Source of the DNA: Chelonoidis abingdonii
Taxonomy: Eukaryota; Chordata; Testudines; Testudinidae
Length of the DNA stretch: 64,000 nt
Reading direction: 5' to 3'
Assembly (NCBI RefSeq): GCF_003597395.2
Contig: NC_133790.1
Span: 17,916,095-17,980,094, forward strand
Shown: positions 22,451 to 34,900 of the stretch, piece by piece
How positions within the stretch are numbered: position 1 is the first letter of the stretch
Layout: every line of letters begins with the position of its first letter
Notes under the pieces: model-generated
Seen by the model: the letters and a program-made list of their open reading frames with translations, nothing else
Database searches by the model: none
What the model was told of the DNA's origin: nothing
Made by a program: the position numbers and the translations under genes

Positions 22451-22760
22451 GGTTCGTGCGGGGCCTGGGCACCTCTCCAGCAGCGGCTCCTCTTAGCGCC
22501 CCGCCAGTGCGGTGCGCCAGCAACTGCGGCCGGCTGCAAACCTGATCCCCCCCACCCCTAGTTCCGCCTCGCGAGGAATCCGGCCCTGGGCGCAGAGCAG
22601 CGTGGGAAGCCGGCGCAGAATCTCACTGCCTGAGGAGGGCCAGTGGCTTAAAGCGGGGGAAAGAGGCGCTTTACATTGGTAGCAGGGCTGCTACGGGACA
22701 GTGCAGGACTCACGTGGGGCTGAAGGGGGCGCTCGAGGAGAAAGTACAGGCGAGTCTGAT
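22451..22760 (-). promoter_or_regulatory. MRPL40 CpG-rich promoter region
   Basis: A GC- and CpG-dense block continuing upstream (to the right) of the MRPL40 ATG and fading into AT-rich DNA by about 22,800. There is no TATA box at a convincing distance. Promoter assignment rests on position and composition. Confidence 0.55.
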
Positions 22761-23100
22761 GCTGAACCCCTGGATCCTGAAAACCTAGAATCCTCTCAAC
22801 TCCTCTAGTGACTGGTCACTGACCCACCTGCAGCCCAAACACACGGAACCCTAGAGTCCAGTCCCTGCAGTCTGGACATCTGAAACCCTCTTAAACCCAA
22901 TGCCTCTGGAGTAATCACCAAATACTTGGCTCCCTAAACCCCCTGCAGTCAGTAGCTGCCCCTGTTTGAGAATATGATACAGCATGTCTTACCCTTGTAC
23001 TCCAAGGGTGTCCCCAAACACAGCTATTAATATTTGAAATAAAACAAAAGCTAGTAGCAAGTACCGAGGGGGTGTGGGTGGGGAATCAGGTGACAATCTG

Positions 23101-23180
23101 AAAAGTACAGGAGTGGCACCTTAGAGACTAACAAATTAATTTGAGCATAAGCTTTCATGGGCTACAGTGATTGAGGGAGG
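23101..23180 (-). mobile_element. Turtle-type SINE 3' fragment
   Basis: GTACAGGAGTGGCACCTTAGAGACTAACAAATTAATTTGAGCATAAGCTT-like content is a repeat I recognise as very common in chelonian genomes. Orientation and family assignment are tentative. Confidence 0.5.
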
Positions 23181-24762
23181 TGGAATGAGCTAAAAAAAAT
23201 CAAGAGGATTAATATATTTGCATGGAAAAAAATCTTAATTAAATATCTGACTATGAACGATGCACAGATTAGACTCCCACAGATGAAATCCTGAACCCAT
23301 TCAAGTAAATGGGAGTATTGACTGTAATGCCAATAGGGTCACTAATTCATCCTGAGTATCAAAATAAAAACGTTTTCCTTCAACTGCTCTTCCAAAATAT
23401 TTGAATAATTCAAGTCCTTCACTGAAGGCCTTTCTGAAATTAGTTAGCAGTTTTCAAACTGGCTTTCTGGAAATAAGCCACTGAAGGGATCAAATTTGAG
23501 CTACTGGTTACCAAATATAGGGCCTGACCCCACAAGACTTTAACTGTGTACATAATCACTCACATACATCTGTGTTTAGAGAATTGAATGCTGGGATGCT
23601 ACATATAATCCTCCACCCCCTTTGACGTGACTGGCACACAAATTCTTTAATCCTGTAGCTGGACACATTATGTTCCAACACACCTACTTTTTTCCTACCA
23701 TTTGGATGATGATGTATAAGTATTCAAAGTCAGTTTCCCTTCCTCCTCCTCCACACAATGCTCTCAGCTTTTTAAATATAAAAAAAGGAAGAATTCAAAA
23801 TACTTCATTGAAACTCATTGTGCAGGATTCTTTAGCTGAAATGGAGATAACTGAAAATACAGAATTTGGAGCATAAATTAAAATTGTGTCTGACATCCCA
23901 TTCCTGGAGTTAAATCATGGCTTCATGTAAATCAATGGAAGTTTTGCCACTGACTTCAGTGGGACTAGGATTTCACCCCTGAATTCCAATACCAGTACCT
24001 AGCACTGGACAGTCACCAATAAATAGAGCATAAATACCTATTTACACAGGACTTTAAGGGAGATAAATCTAGAGTCTTATCACATGATTTAAAGTTTTGC
24101 ACAATTCCAAAGTTTTTATCATGCAAAAACAGGGCAACACATTAATGGGAATATGCTACAAAAGAGTTAAAAGTGAGTGTGATTAATATGCTACTTAGGC
24201 CACTCATGAAAAAGTAAACAACCAGACTCCTCCAGCTTCACAGCATTGTACATTATTTGTAGGGGAAGAGAGAGGCAAGCAGAAGAGGGCAGACTAGATG
24301 ATCTACTGCGTGTTTTTGTCTCTGATTTTCTGATGCTTAGAACTATGAACAATTTATGGACAATCACAAAGTTTCCCTAAAGAAAGTAAAATTGCCCTAG
24401 CTTATGAAAAAAGAACAGTAAATGCAAAGTGTAGTTATTCATCTAACAAACATTTTTGTTTATGAAATAACTGTAGAGAAAACAACATTATAGCAAAGTA
24501 AATTATGTGAGCATCAGCTACAAAGGTAATAACATATATCTTGTGTCTAGACATAGTTAAGAGTATGTACTGGCAAGTTTATTATGTTCTTGATACAGTT
24601 ACATAATGATGTATGTGGTAGCATAAAGTTTCACACTGGGTACCCAATGTCCCATTATAGGGATATTTACCTAGTGCTGCTAAATTCGGCCTATTTAGAG
24701 ACCCATGATAAAGGGACACTGTTTTACATAATTAAAAATTCAACATATACCTCACCTTTTGC

Positions 24763-24838
24763 CCTGGTCCTGCAAACACTTGCACACCTGTGGTCCCCGT
24801 GAACTGAAGGAGTGTAGTGTTTGCAGGATTGAAGTCCA
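24763..24838. repeat. Short palindromic MITE-like repeat
   Basis: CCTGGTCCTGCAAACACTTGC at the left and GTGTTTGCAGGATTGAAGTCCAGG at the right are near inverted copies. Same family as the arms at 28,474 and 31,182. Confidence 0.5.
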
Positions 24839-24974
24839 GGTTATTGAAAGTTATTTTCCTTTTAGTATCTAAATGTTCTTTTTCCTGTTCATGTTGTTGG
24901 TTTGATTTTTGCATTTCTCTCAGCTTTGCCAGTGACAATGGACTAGTCAGTTTCACTTACAGCACAATGCAATT

Positions 24975-25350
24975 GTCACTCAACCCAGATCTTCCGCCAA
25001 CTGTACCGGGGGGTCACTCAGCCCAGACCTCCCCACACCCCATCTCTGCCCCAGGGGTGGGTCACGCAACCCAGATCTTCCCTCATCTCTGCCTGGGGAA
25101 TGTTTGTGTCAATCAGTCGACACCTTCTCCCATCTCTGCAGGGGGAGAGGGATATCGTTCAACCCCCAGATTTGCCCCCATTTCTAACCCCAGCTCAGAC
25201 CTTCCCTCATCTCTGCCGGGGGGTCACTCAAGCCAGACTTGCCCCATCTCTGCTCGGGGGAGGGGGTGTCACTCCTCCCAACCTAGACCTGTGCATCTCT
25301 GCTGTTGGGGGTCCCTCAACCCGGACCCGCCCCATCTTTGCCCGGGAGGG
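24975..25350. repeat. Degenerate minisatellite just upstream of the HIRA CpG island
   Basis: About eight imperfect units of roughly 35-50 bases. Each has a CACTCAACCCAGAC-like core followed by TTCCCTCATCTCTGCC and a G-run. Cores are visible near 24977, 25015, 25065, 25155, 25193, 25226, 25275 and 25312. Units differ by substitutions and small indels, so the array is old. Confidence 0.7.
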
Positions 25351-25359
25351 GCACTGGGG

Positions 25360-25960
25360 CCGGACTCCCCGCAGCGCGTCGCTCCGCCCAGACCGACCCC
25401 TGGCCCCACGCGGGAGCGGCGGCGGTCCGGGGCGCTGGTTTCTCCCGCCTTCTGCAGGCGGGGGGAGCCGGGCTCGGGGCGGCTGTTTCTCGCCGGGCCA
25501 GTTAGGCGGTTGCCCGGCGCAGACTTCCGGCGTTGCCGGGGAGCCGCTGGGACCCGAGCGGGGGATGCGGCCGGGAGGAGGTGCCTGGGGCAGGGCCGGG
25601 GCCGGGGCCGTGGCCTGGGGATGGAGCGGCGCTAAGGCGGCTCCGGCCGGGGCAGGGGCCGGCCAGCGCGGAGAGCGGAGCGAGGCGAACCAGGCTGCTG
25701 GCTGCTGCTGAGCAAGCCGCCGCCTCTCGGACAGCCCGGAGCCGCCGCCGCCCGGGGGTCCCGGGGGCACGGGCCGGGGGGGGGGCACGGGCCGGGGGAC
25801 AATGAAGCTCCTGAAGCCGACCTGGGTCAATCACAATGGTGAGTGCGGGGCCCGGGGTGTCCCGGGCTCGTTGTCCCTGGCCGGCGGGGCGGAGCCGGTG
25901 CCGGGGCGCCCCAAGGGGCGAGTCCCGTGGGTGCGTGCGGGGGCACCGGGCCCGGGGAGG
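25360..25960 (+). promoter_or_regulatory. HIRA CpG island / promoter
   Basis: Very GC- and CpG-dense, with many GGGCGG and GGGGCC runs. It covers the HIRA 5' UTR, exon 1 and the first 120 bases of intron 1. No TATA box is evident, consistent with a housekeeping promoter. The transcription start cannot be placed from sequence alone. Confidence 0.65.
25802..25838 (+). CDS. HIRA: HIRA coding exon 1
   Basis: ATG plus 11 codons and one base, encoding [12 protein letters not shown], then the donor GTGAGT. It lies inside the CpG island. The first 12 residues are identical to what I recall for human HIRA. Confidence 0.97.
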
Positions 25961-28900
25961 GCTCTGCGCGCGTGAACTTCGCCGTGAACCCGCTGAAAGT
26001 AACAACCCCCCGCCCCGTGTCCCAAAGCAGCGCCCTTGACTCCAGCCCCAGTGCTCTGTGCGCCCCCCGAGAGCGACTCTCATTGGAGGATGAGACGCTG
26101 CGCTTGGAAAGAGGGACAGTTTGGTTTGGTGGGGAAAGCTGTCGTGATAGGATCTTCGTGGTTAAGGGGCATGCCAGTCTTTGATCGCGAGGGTGTATGT
26201 GTGAAAAGACGAATGCACTGTGCAGATTTGAAGCTACTTTGTTACTCTTAGTTAAAGTTAAACATTTACAAGCGTTTTGCACTTTAATAGCCCATGGGGT
26301 TTGTGATTTTGCTTTTCCTCTAAAGCGAATGAGATGTAGCTGTTACTGAGCGTAAACTAATCCCTAAGCGCATCTGTTTTTAGCAGCTGCAACACTGTAG
26401 CAGATATGAAGAGATGTGGTATAGCTTGTTTCCAAATAACAAGATAAGGATACATTCTTTGGCATGAGTAAAGTGTCTGGAAATCTGCTTTTCTTGGCTC
26501 GTTGTGGATTTTTATACATTTGGAAGGTTGAGAGAAATAAGATGCAGATAGCTTGCTAAAGTAAATGGAATGAAAATAAAACGAAACTATGTTTGCTAGA
26601 GAAACATGGTTTCCAAAATTCAGACATTGGCTTGCAACTCTGCATAGCAAAAATGTCTGCCAGGAGATCTGTGAGCTGTTCTGTCAAGCAGGGCTAATCT
26701 GTTTCTTTCCGAGGCCCCTCAACATGCTGAAAAAAATTCCAGGGCCCATCTGTGCCACAACAACAGTTTTCCTACATATCCAGTAGATTAAAAGCCAAGG
26801 CCAGCGTTAGGTGATAGGAAGCAGGGCAGTTGCCCAGAGGGCCTCGTGAAGCTTAGACTGTGCCTACACTGCCATTTTCAGCGCTAAAACTTTAGTTATT
26901 CAGGGGTGTGAAAAAACACCCCCTTGAGCGACAAAAGTTTTAGACAGCAGCTCTTGGTGATAAAGCTACCATTCTGGGTGGGTTTTTTTTTAATCACCGG
27001 GAAAGCTCTCCCCCAGTGATAAAGCGTGACTACTCTGCCCACATCACAATGCTGCCGTAGCCGTGCTGTAACGTGGGGAGTACAGACATACCCTAAGTTG
27101 CTCTGGCTTCAGTTTTCAGCTGTTGGTGGGTCTTGGGCTTTGACTCTTTGCCCTGGGCCCCAGAAAGTTTAACCTAGCCCCGATCTCTGGTTTATTTTGG
27201 TGGATCCCCAAAACCTGCTCGTAGCCCTCCAGTGGGCCCCGGACCCTTAGTTGAGAACTACTGCTGTGAAAAACAGAATGATGTACTCTATTTTGTTTCA
27301 CAAGCATAGTTGCAGTTTTCATTCAGGGAAACCTTTGACATAGTGAAAAGAATATAAAGGCACCAAATTGTGGATTTCTTGGCTTTCACACTGGATAGTG
27401 AAATGGTGTCATTCAGTGGCTGCATTGTAAGAAGCCTGAGCTGGTTATAAGTATTCAGTACAAATATTCATGAATTTAGTGCTTATGAAAGTGAAGAGTA
27501 GTCGGTTGAACAAAGCATACTTTGAATTAGCATGCAAGAGATGTACAGATTTCCACATACCTCTATTCCATTCTGGGCCTTGTGCTTAAAATTTATAGAA
27601 GTTCTGCACAAATGGGTACTAACCTGAGGCCACCAAAATAATTTTTGTTTTAATCAGTTGTTTTGTATATTTATGTCTCCAGATGTGTCAAGTTGCTGCA
27701 CTTGCCCATTATACTTCCTGTAATTCAGCCCATAATACATAGTTGTGGAAGAATAGTATCCTGATATATTGCCCCACATACTATATATTTTTCAGAATGT
27801 ATGTGCACATGAACAGTAGCATCAGATTCTATACTAAGATTAAGAAGTCATTGCTTTTAAACTGTCTTGTCTGCCACTTCTGTAATTACATTCTCATAGT
27901 GGTTTGCGAGCTATGATATATCTTGATCTTCAAGAATAAAGTGTTCCTAGTGAGATATAAGTTAATGTACATTTGCAGAGGAATGCTGTAATTTCTTACC
28001 AACATTTTTTTATCAGAGTACAATCAGTAGCAAACAAACAACTTAGTGTCTAAATTATTACATCACAATGATGTGAGTGGAACAAGTATTGGTCATGTAA
28101 AGAGTTAATTTTGCATGTTCAAACTCTGCCCATATACAGGTACTTTTTTATAATTTGTTCTGCATATACTTTTATTTTGACAATGCAATTTACACCATAA
28201 TATAAAGTTTTAGAAACTTGAACTCATTTCTTTCAGGTGACTGATATCTAGAGTAAACTGAGTATTGTTCAAATTGGACAATGTTGGGGTTCTTAAAGCT
28301 GGTTTATTGTATGGTTTATTAGAGAGACCAAGTAGGTGAGGTAATATCTTTTATTGGGCCAACTTTTGTTGGTGAGAGAGACATGCTTTTGAGCTTCACA
28401 GAGTTCTTCTGGTCTTCTAAGTTAGCATAAAACTGTAGTTAAATTGTAGGTTTTATGATTAATTTTGACCTCAATCCTGCAGACACTTACAGACATGCTT
28501 AACTTGGATAGATATTCCATGCTTGAATAAAACGAGTACAACAGTAGGAATATACTACCGACCACCTGACTAGGATGGTGACAGTGATTGTGAAAGACCC
28601 AGGGAGATTAGAAAGGTTATAAAAACAGAAAACCCAATAATAATGGGGGATTTCAACTAACCCATATTGACTGGGAACATGTCACCTCAGGATGGGATGA
28701 AGAGAGAAAATTTCTAGACACTATTAATGACTGCTTCTTGGAGCAGCTAGTCCTGGAACCAACAAACAGAGAGGGAATTTTTGATTTAGTCCTAAGTGAC
28801 GCGCGGGATCTGGTCCAAGAGGTGACTGTAACTGAACCATTTGGTAATAGCAACCATAATGTGATTAATTTAATATTCTATGGTGGCGGGGGAAAGGGAG

Positions 28901-31900
28901 GATGTCAAAGAAGCCCACCACAGTAGCATTGAACTACACGAAAATGAGGAGCCCAGTTGAACAGAAACTAAAAGGAACAGTCACGAGAGTAAAATGCCTG
29001 CAAGCTGGATGGAAACTTTTAAAAAATCACTGTAACAGAGGCTCAAATTATATGTATAACCCAAATGGGAAGAAAAATAAAACAGCCACCATGGCTAACC
29101 AACAGAGTAAAAGAGGTGTTTAGAGACAAAAAGGCATATTTTACAAATTGGAAGTCAAATCGTACTGAGGAAAATAGAAAGGAATATAAACTCTGGCAAG
29201 TCAAGTGCAAAAGTATAATTAGGCAGACCAAAAAAGATTTGAAGAGCAACTATTAAGAGACAAACTAACAGCAATTTTTTTTGAAGTATATCATAGGCAG
29301 GACGTCTAGCAAACAATCAGTAGTGCCACTGGATGATCAAGGTGCTAAAGGAGCACTCCAGGAAGACAAGGCCATTACAGAGCAGCTAAATTAATTCTTT
29401 CCATGAGTCTTCTCTGCAGAGGATGTGAGGGAGATTCTTACATGTGAGCTATTCTTTTTAGGTGATACATCTGAGGAACAATCCCAGATTGAGGCATCAA
29501 TAGAGCAGATTTTGAAACAAATGGATAAGTTAAATAGTAATAAGTCACCAAACACCAGGATGATATTCACCCAAAAGTTCTGAAGGAACTCAGATTTGAA
29601 ATTTCAGAACTAATAATTGTGGTATATAACCTACTGCTTAAATCAGCCTCTGTATTAGATGAGTGGCAGATAGCTAATGTAATGACAATTTTTAAAAAAG
29701 GCTCCAGAGGCAATCCTGGCAATTACAGGCCAGTAATCCTACCTTCAGTACCAGGCAAATTGGTTGAAGCTATAGTAAAGATGAAAATTATCGGACACAT
29801 AAATGAACAAAATACTTTGGAAGAGTCAACACAGTTTTTGTAAAATGAAATCATGAGTCACCAATCTATTAGAACTCTTTTGTGGGGGACAAGAAAGATG
29901 TGGAGAATGGTGATCCAGTGGTAGTGTACTTGGACTTTGAGAAAGCCTTTGATAAGGTCTGTCACCGAAGGGTGTTAAGCAAAGTGGGCAGTCATGGAAT
30001 AAGAGGGAAGGTCCTTTCACAGATCAATAACTTGTTAAAAGACAAGAAACAAATGATAGGAATAAATGGTCAGTTTTCACAGTGGAGTGAGGTAAATAGT
30101 GGGGTCCCTCAACGATCTGTGAGGACCAGGGAGGTTCAACATATTGAGAAATGATTTGGAAAATGGAGTAAACAATGAGGTGATGAAGTTTTCAGATGAT
30201 ACAAAATTAATCAAGGTAGTTAAATCCAAAGCAAACTGCAGAGAGTTACAAAGGGATCTGACAAAAGTGGGTGACTGAGCAACCAAATGAGAAATGAAGT
30301 TCACTGTTGATAAATGCAAAGTAATGCACATTGGAAAACATAACCCCAACTATACATACAAAATGATGTGGTCTAAACTAGTTACCTCCACTCAAGAAAG
30401 CGATCTTTGAGTCATCATGGATAGTTCTCTGAAAATATTTGCTCAATGTGCAGTAGCAGTTAAAAAAGCTAACAATGTTAGGAGCCATTAGCAAAGTGAT
30501 AAATAATTAGACAGAAAATATCATATTGCCACTGTATAAATCCATTGTATACCCACACCTTGAATACTGAATGCTCTTCTGGTCACCCCATCTTGAGAAA
30601 GTACTGCAAAGGGCATCAGAAATTAGTAGGGCTATGGAATAGCTTTCATATGAGAAGAGATTAAGAAGACTGGGATTGTTCAACTTGGAAAGGAGGTGAC
30701 TAAGGGGGAATATGATAAAGATCTACAAAATCATGAGTAGTGTGGAGAAAGTGAATAAGGGTTATTTACCCTTTCACATGACACAAGAACTAGGTGTCAG
30801 TGAAATTAATAGTAGGTTTGAAGCAAACAAAATGAAGTCACCCTGTGGAACTCATTGCCATGGGAAGTTGTGAGGGCCAAAAGTATAATTGGGTTAAAAA
30901 AAGAATGAGATATGTTAATGGTTATTAGCCAAGATGGTCAGAGATGCAGCTCCTTGCTCTGGGTATCTCTAAACCTCTGACTGTCAGAAGCTGGGACTGG
31001 ACAACGAAGATGGATCACTTCATAACTGCCTTGTTCTGTTCGTTCCTTCTGATGCATCTAGCACAGTCCACTGCTAGAAGACAGGATACTGGGCTTGATG
31101 GACCATTACTCTGACCCAGTTTGGACATACTTGTCTCATTCACTACTGAGTGGTCCATTGAAGTAAATGAAAATGGTAGTAAAATTAAGCATGTGGGTAA
31201 GTGTCTGCATGAGTGTAGCCTCAATATAAAGAGAACTTTTAATCAGTGTACATTAAAAATATTTACTTTCATCTTGAAACAGTTAATTACCAAGCAAACA
31301 TATCTTCTAAATGAAAGGTCACATTGATCTGAAAGAAAGTGAAAGCATTTTCATTTGAGATACTTGGCTTGATTTCCTTTTAAAAAGTTCTGCTAGGTTA
31401 GTATTACAAATGTAGCTTTTACAACCTAAATGTAATATTAAGATCCTGATCCTGCAAACATTGAGGCATATGAGTAATCCCAGTGAGTTTAACAGGACTA
31501 CTTGTGTGTTAGTGTTGACTGGATAGGAGGCATAAATTGTTTCTGCTGTATATATCAGAAACCTTAGGTGACTATTTTTACCTTTTCCTCCCCACTATCA
31601 GAAGAGCTCCTTCCATAGCAGTTGCTGGGGAAGCAAGAGACCAGGAATCTCCTCCTCTTCCTCTCTCTAATCGATCCTTCGGCATGTCCTTTGGAGCAGT
31701 GCTTCTCAAAGTCGGGCCGCCGCTTGTTCAGGGAAAGACCCTGGCGGTCCGGGCCGGTTTGTTTACCTAACGCATCCTCAGGTTCGGCCGATCACTGCTC
31801 CCACTGGCCGCGGTTTGCCGCTCCAGGCCAATGGGGGCTGTGAGAAGCGGTGCGGGCTGAGGGATGTGCTGGCCGCCCTTCCCGCAGCTCCCATTGGCCT

Positions 31901-34900
31901 GGAGCGGCAAACTGCGGCCAGTGGGAGCCATGATTGGCCGAACCTGCGGACGCGGTAGGTAAACAAACCGGCCTGGACCACCAGGGGTTTTCCCTGAACA
32001 AGTGGCGGACTGGCTTTGAGAAGCACTGCTTTGGAGAATACTCTTCATCTCTTCCCCCCTCACAACCTTCTGAGGGTTCTGCAGGGCTCTGTTCTTGATC
32101 CCTTTTTCTTTCTCTCTCCCTTTACATTTTATCTCTGGGTAATCTTATCCACAAACACAAATTCAACTACTATCTCTATGTTGACAACTCTCGGATCTAC
32201 CCCTCTACTCCAGACTTGTCATCTTCTGTCCAAACTAAAATCTCAGCCTGTCTCTAACATCTCCTCATGGATGTCTAGCTGTCAGATCAAACTTAACATG
32301 CCTAAAAAAAGAGCTCATAAACTCAGTCCTCCTCCAATCCCTACTTTAGTTTAATTTAGGCATACAATTTATTACCTCTTCAAGCCACCTCACTGAATGT
32401 AAATATTTGAATAGATTTGTGAATCTTGTTGAATGTTCTATATTAAAAGGGTTGGAGAGAAATAAAATTAATGGAAACTCACCCATATTATGGTAGAAAC
32501 TCACACAGGATGTTGACAACTTTGTTTCACTTATTTGTGCCTCAAGCTAAACAAAAAGATGTCCATTTAAAGTTTATCAACAAAAGAGACGTGTTTGCAA
32601 ACAATTGAGTGTGTTTTCTTTAGCTGTGGTGGCTGTAATTTAAATTCCCTTAAGTTCAGGAAAAACCAAAATCTATATGATAAGATTTTCCAAGCTCCTT
32701 TTGACTCCTGAAGTTTCTAAGTTGTATTGTCATGTTTTGGACTCCTTATCCTTTGAGAAAAATCCTTAGGAAAGTTTTTTTTAGTTAAACCTAGTTTGGC
32801 TCTTAACACCATGTGATTTTGGGACTTTGATCGTTTAAACTGTTAGAGATCATTGTAACTGTATAAAAAATATCCTGGAACTTAGTCTGTCAAATTTAAA
32901 TATTCCCCACATTAATATGTCCCTGGTGTTTTGGTTTGTTGTTTCATTAATGAAGAAGTCCTGAATTTCCCACCAGTTACTTGAGTTTCTGGCAAAAGGA
33001 AAAGCATTCATCCACTTGCAAACAGGAACACTTTACCTTTTGGCTAATTCCAACAGGATACAACAAAGTAATTCAGAGAGAATTCAGGAAGAAAGCAGTT
33101 ACTAACAAATCTAATAATGGCTCTTTTTTGTGTAATTTTGACAAAATGAGACAATGTGGTTTGTAAACTGTTCACAAATACAGTGAAGCAGTTCTTAAAT
33201 GCTTTAATCTTTATTTCATGGTGCCCACTAAAGTGAATAATAACTTTAACAGACAAAAGAAATAGAGCATGGTGATGGCAACAACTCTGTCTTGCTGAGT
33301 TTCCTTCCTGTACTACATTTATACATTTTTCTCTTTTTTAAATCATTTTACATCTGTAACTTCATAATACTGGAAGCAGATGTACTTACTGGAAATGATT
33401 GGAAAACTGAAGATAGAGAATCTGATGATTGTTGAAGTGTTCCGTATTTTAAGGGATAGAGAAGAACCAAGTGTTACTGGGTCTAACTCAACAAAACAGA
33501 GATAAGGTGCCATTATCTAAAGGGAATCTCTGTATGGTAAAGGAATTAATGTACATTCACAGTGTGCAGTTTTAGTACTGATTTTATCCAGTTTAATCAA
33601 AGAATAACACAGTAACAGTCTGATTCCATACTGAAGCAATTGTGAGAATGCACAGCCCTGGAACTGTGCTGCTGAGGTGATAAGGAAAATCTCTCTAATA
33701 TGCTTCAGAAATCCAGCACTTGCTACTGCTGACCCAGAACCTCTAGTTTTGGAGTTCTGAAGGTGCACATTTGTTTTGTCGAACTATGCTTGTGCATATG
33801 ACTATCCCACTAAAATCGTAGCAGTAATTTCAGTCTGTGCTTATGCCAATTAAAATCTGTAATAGATTATAACTTTGATATGTTTTTTTTAAATTTGTCA
33901 AAATGATGACTCCTTACTGAAGATTAACCATAGTTCATATTTAACGGTCAGCCTTTTTTGGGGTACTATTTATTTAGGAAGTATTGAGAGGTTTACAACT
34001 CTTTGCCATGTAAAAAGATGGCAAAACAACAATCATTACAACAGTGAGCTGTTGTTTAATGATACATTACGCAGGAGTATAGTAATCAGATCTCCCTGTT
34101 TAACTAAGTGTTACCACATTAAAGAGTGAGCATCATTACAACACCAAAGGCGTGTTGTGTCTAGTGATTTAATTAAATTGAATGAAACTTCTGATTACAC
34201 ATTTGTAACAGATCAGGCATATCTATTAAATGTAATATTTCAAAATATTGGGCAAGTGTGCTTTTTTTTTTTTTTTTGGCAAGTGAATGTACTTTTAAGT
34301 CTTGAATGTAAAAGGGAATCAAACATCTCAGTATCTGTCTTCGTAACTGGTGTGTGAATTTTTCTGTACTCAAAGCCTCTCATATTCTTTTAACCATTTC
34401 TCTACAGTAGATTCAACCATTTTGTAAGGGATTATTTTGAAGAAAAAAAATTGAAACAGCTTTTCCAAGTTAAAAGGAGTTTATTTCCTCCACATTTCAC
34501 TTGCATAACTCAAAGAACTGAATAAGTTCTTCTGAAATATTCCAACAAATTCACCCTTTGGTCTGAGTTCAAGTATTTGTTGTTTCAGTTCAAATAAATG
34601 AAAAGGGAGATTTTGAATGAAAGTGGCTTTGCAGCTGCCGTATAATTCTTGCTGCTGCAGACTCTGTATGTCATTCATACCTGACTTTTTTATGCATATT
34701 TAATACTCGTCAATCACCAAACATAGTCCAGTTGGTCAAGACAGTGTCAGGTGACTAAACTCTATGAAGCTCTGAGGTAGCCTATGCTGTGAGGAGCTCT
34801 TACTTTTTCATGGTTCACTGAAGTACAGAAAATGTACATGTCAGGAAGAATGTTCCTCACCAAATCTTTGTGATAGGATCTGCTTAGTCCTTAAGGCCAC

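Larger units (their letters stand above)
22761..24970. other. MRPL40-HIRA intergenic sequence with scattered repeats
   Basis: Non-coding. It contains a turtle-type SINE piece (23,100), a short palindromic repeat (24,765-24,835) and a GACTTCAGTGGGACTAGGATTTCACCC piece near 23,950 of a type frequent in sauropsid repeats. The ORF at 24732-24956 (minus) overlaps the palindrome and is not convincing. Confidence 0.5.

Noticed and set aside
24732..24956. Minus-strand ORF of 74 residues with a Lys/Glu-rich segment upstream of HIRA
   Set aside because: It overlaps a palindromic repeat, has no promoter or splice context, and matches no family I know.
25228..26282. Several ORFs of 150-270 residues on both strands around the HIRA CpG island
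   Set aside because: High GC content depletes stop codons; frames conflict with each other and with the HIRA exon.
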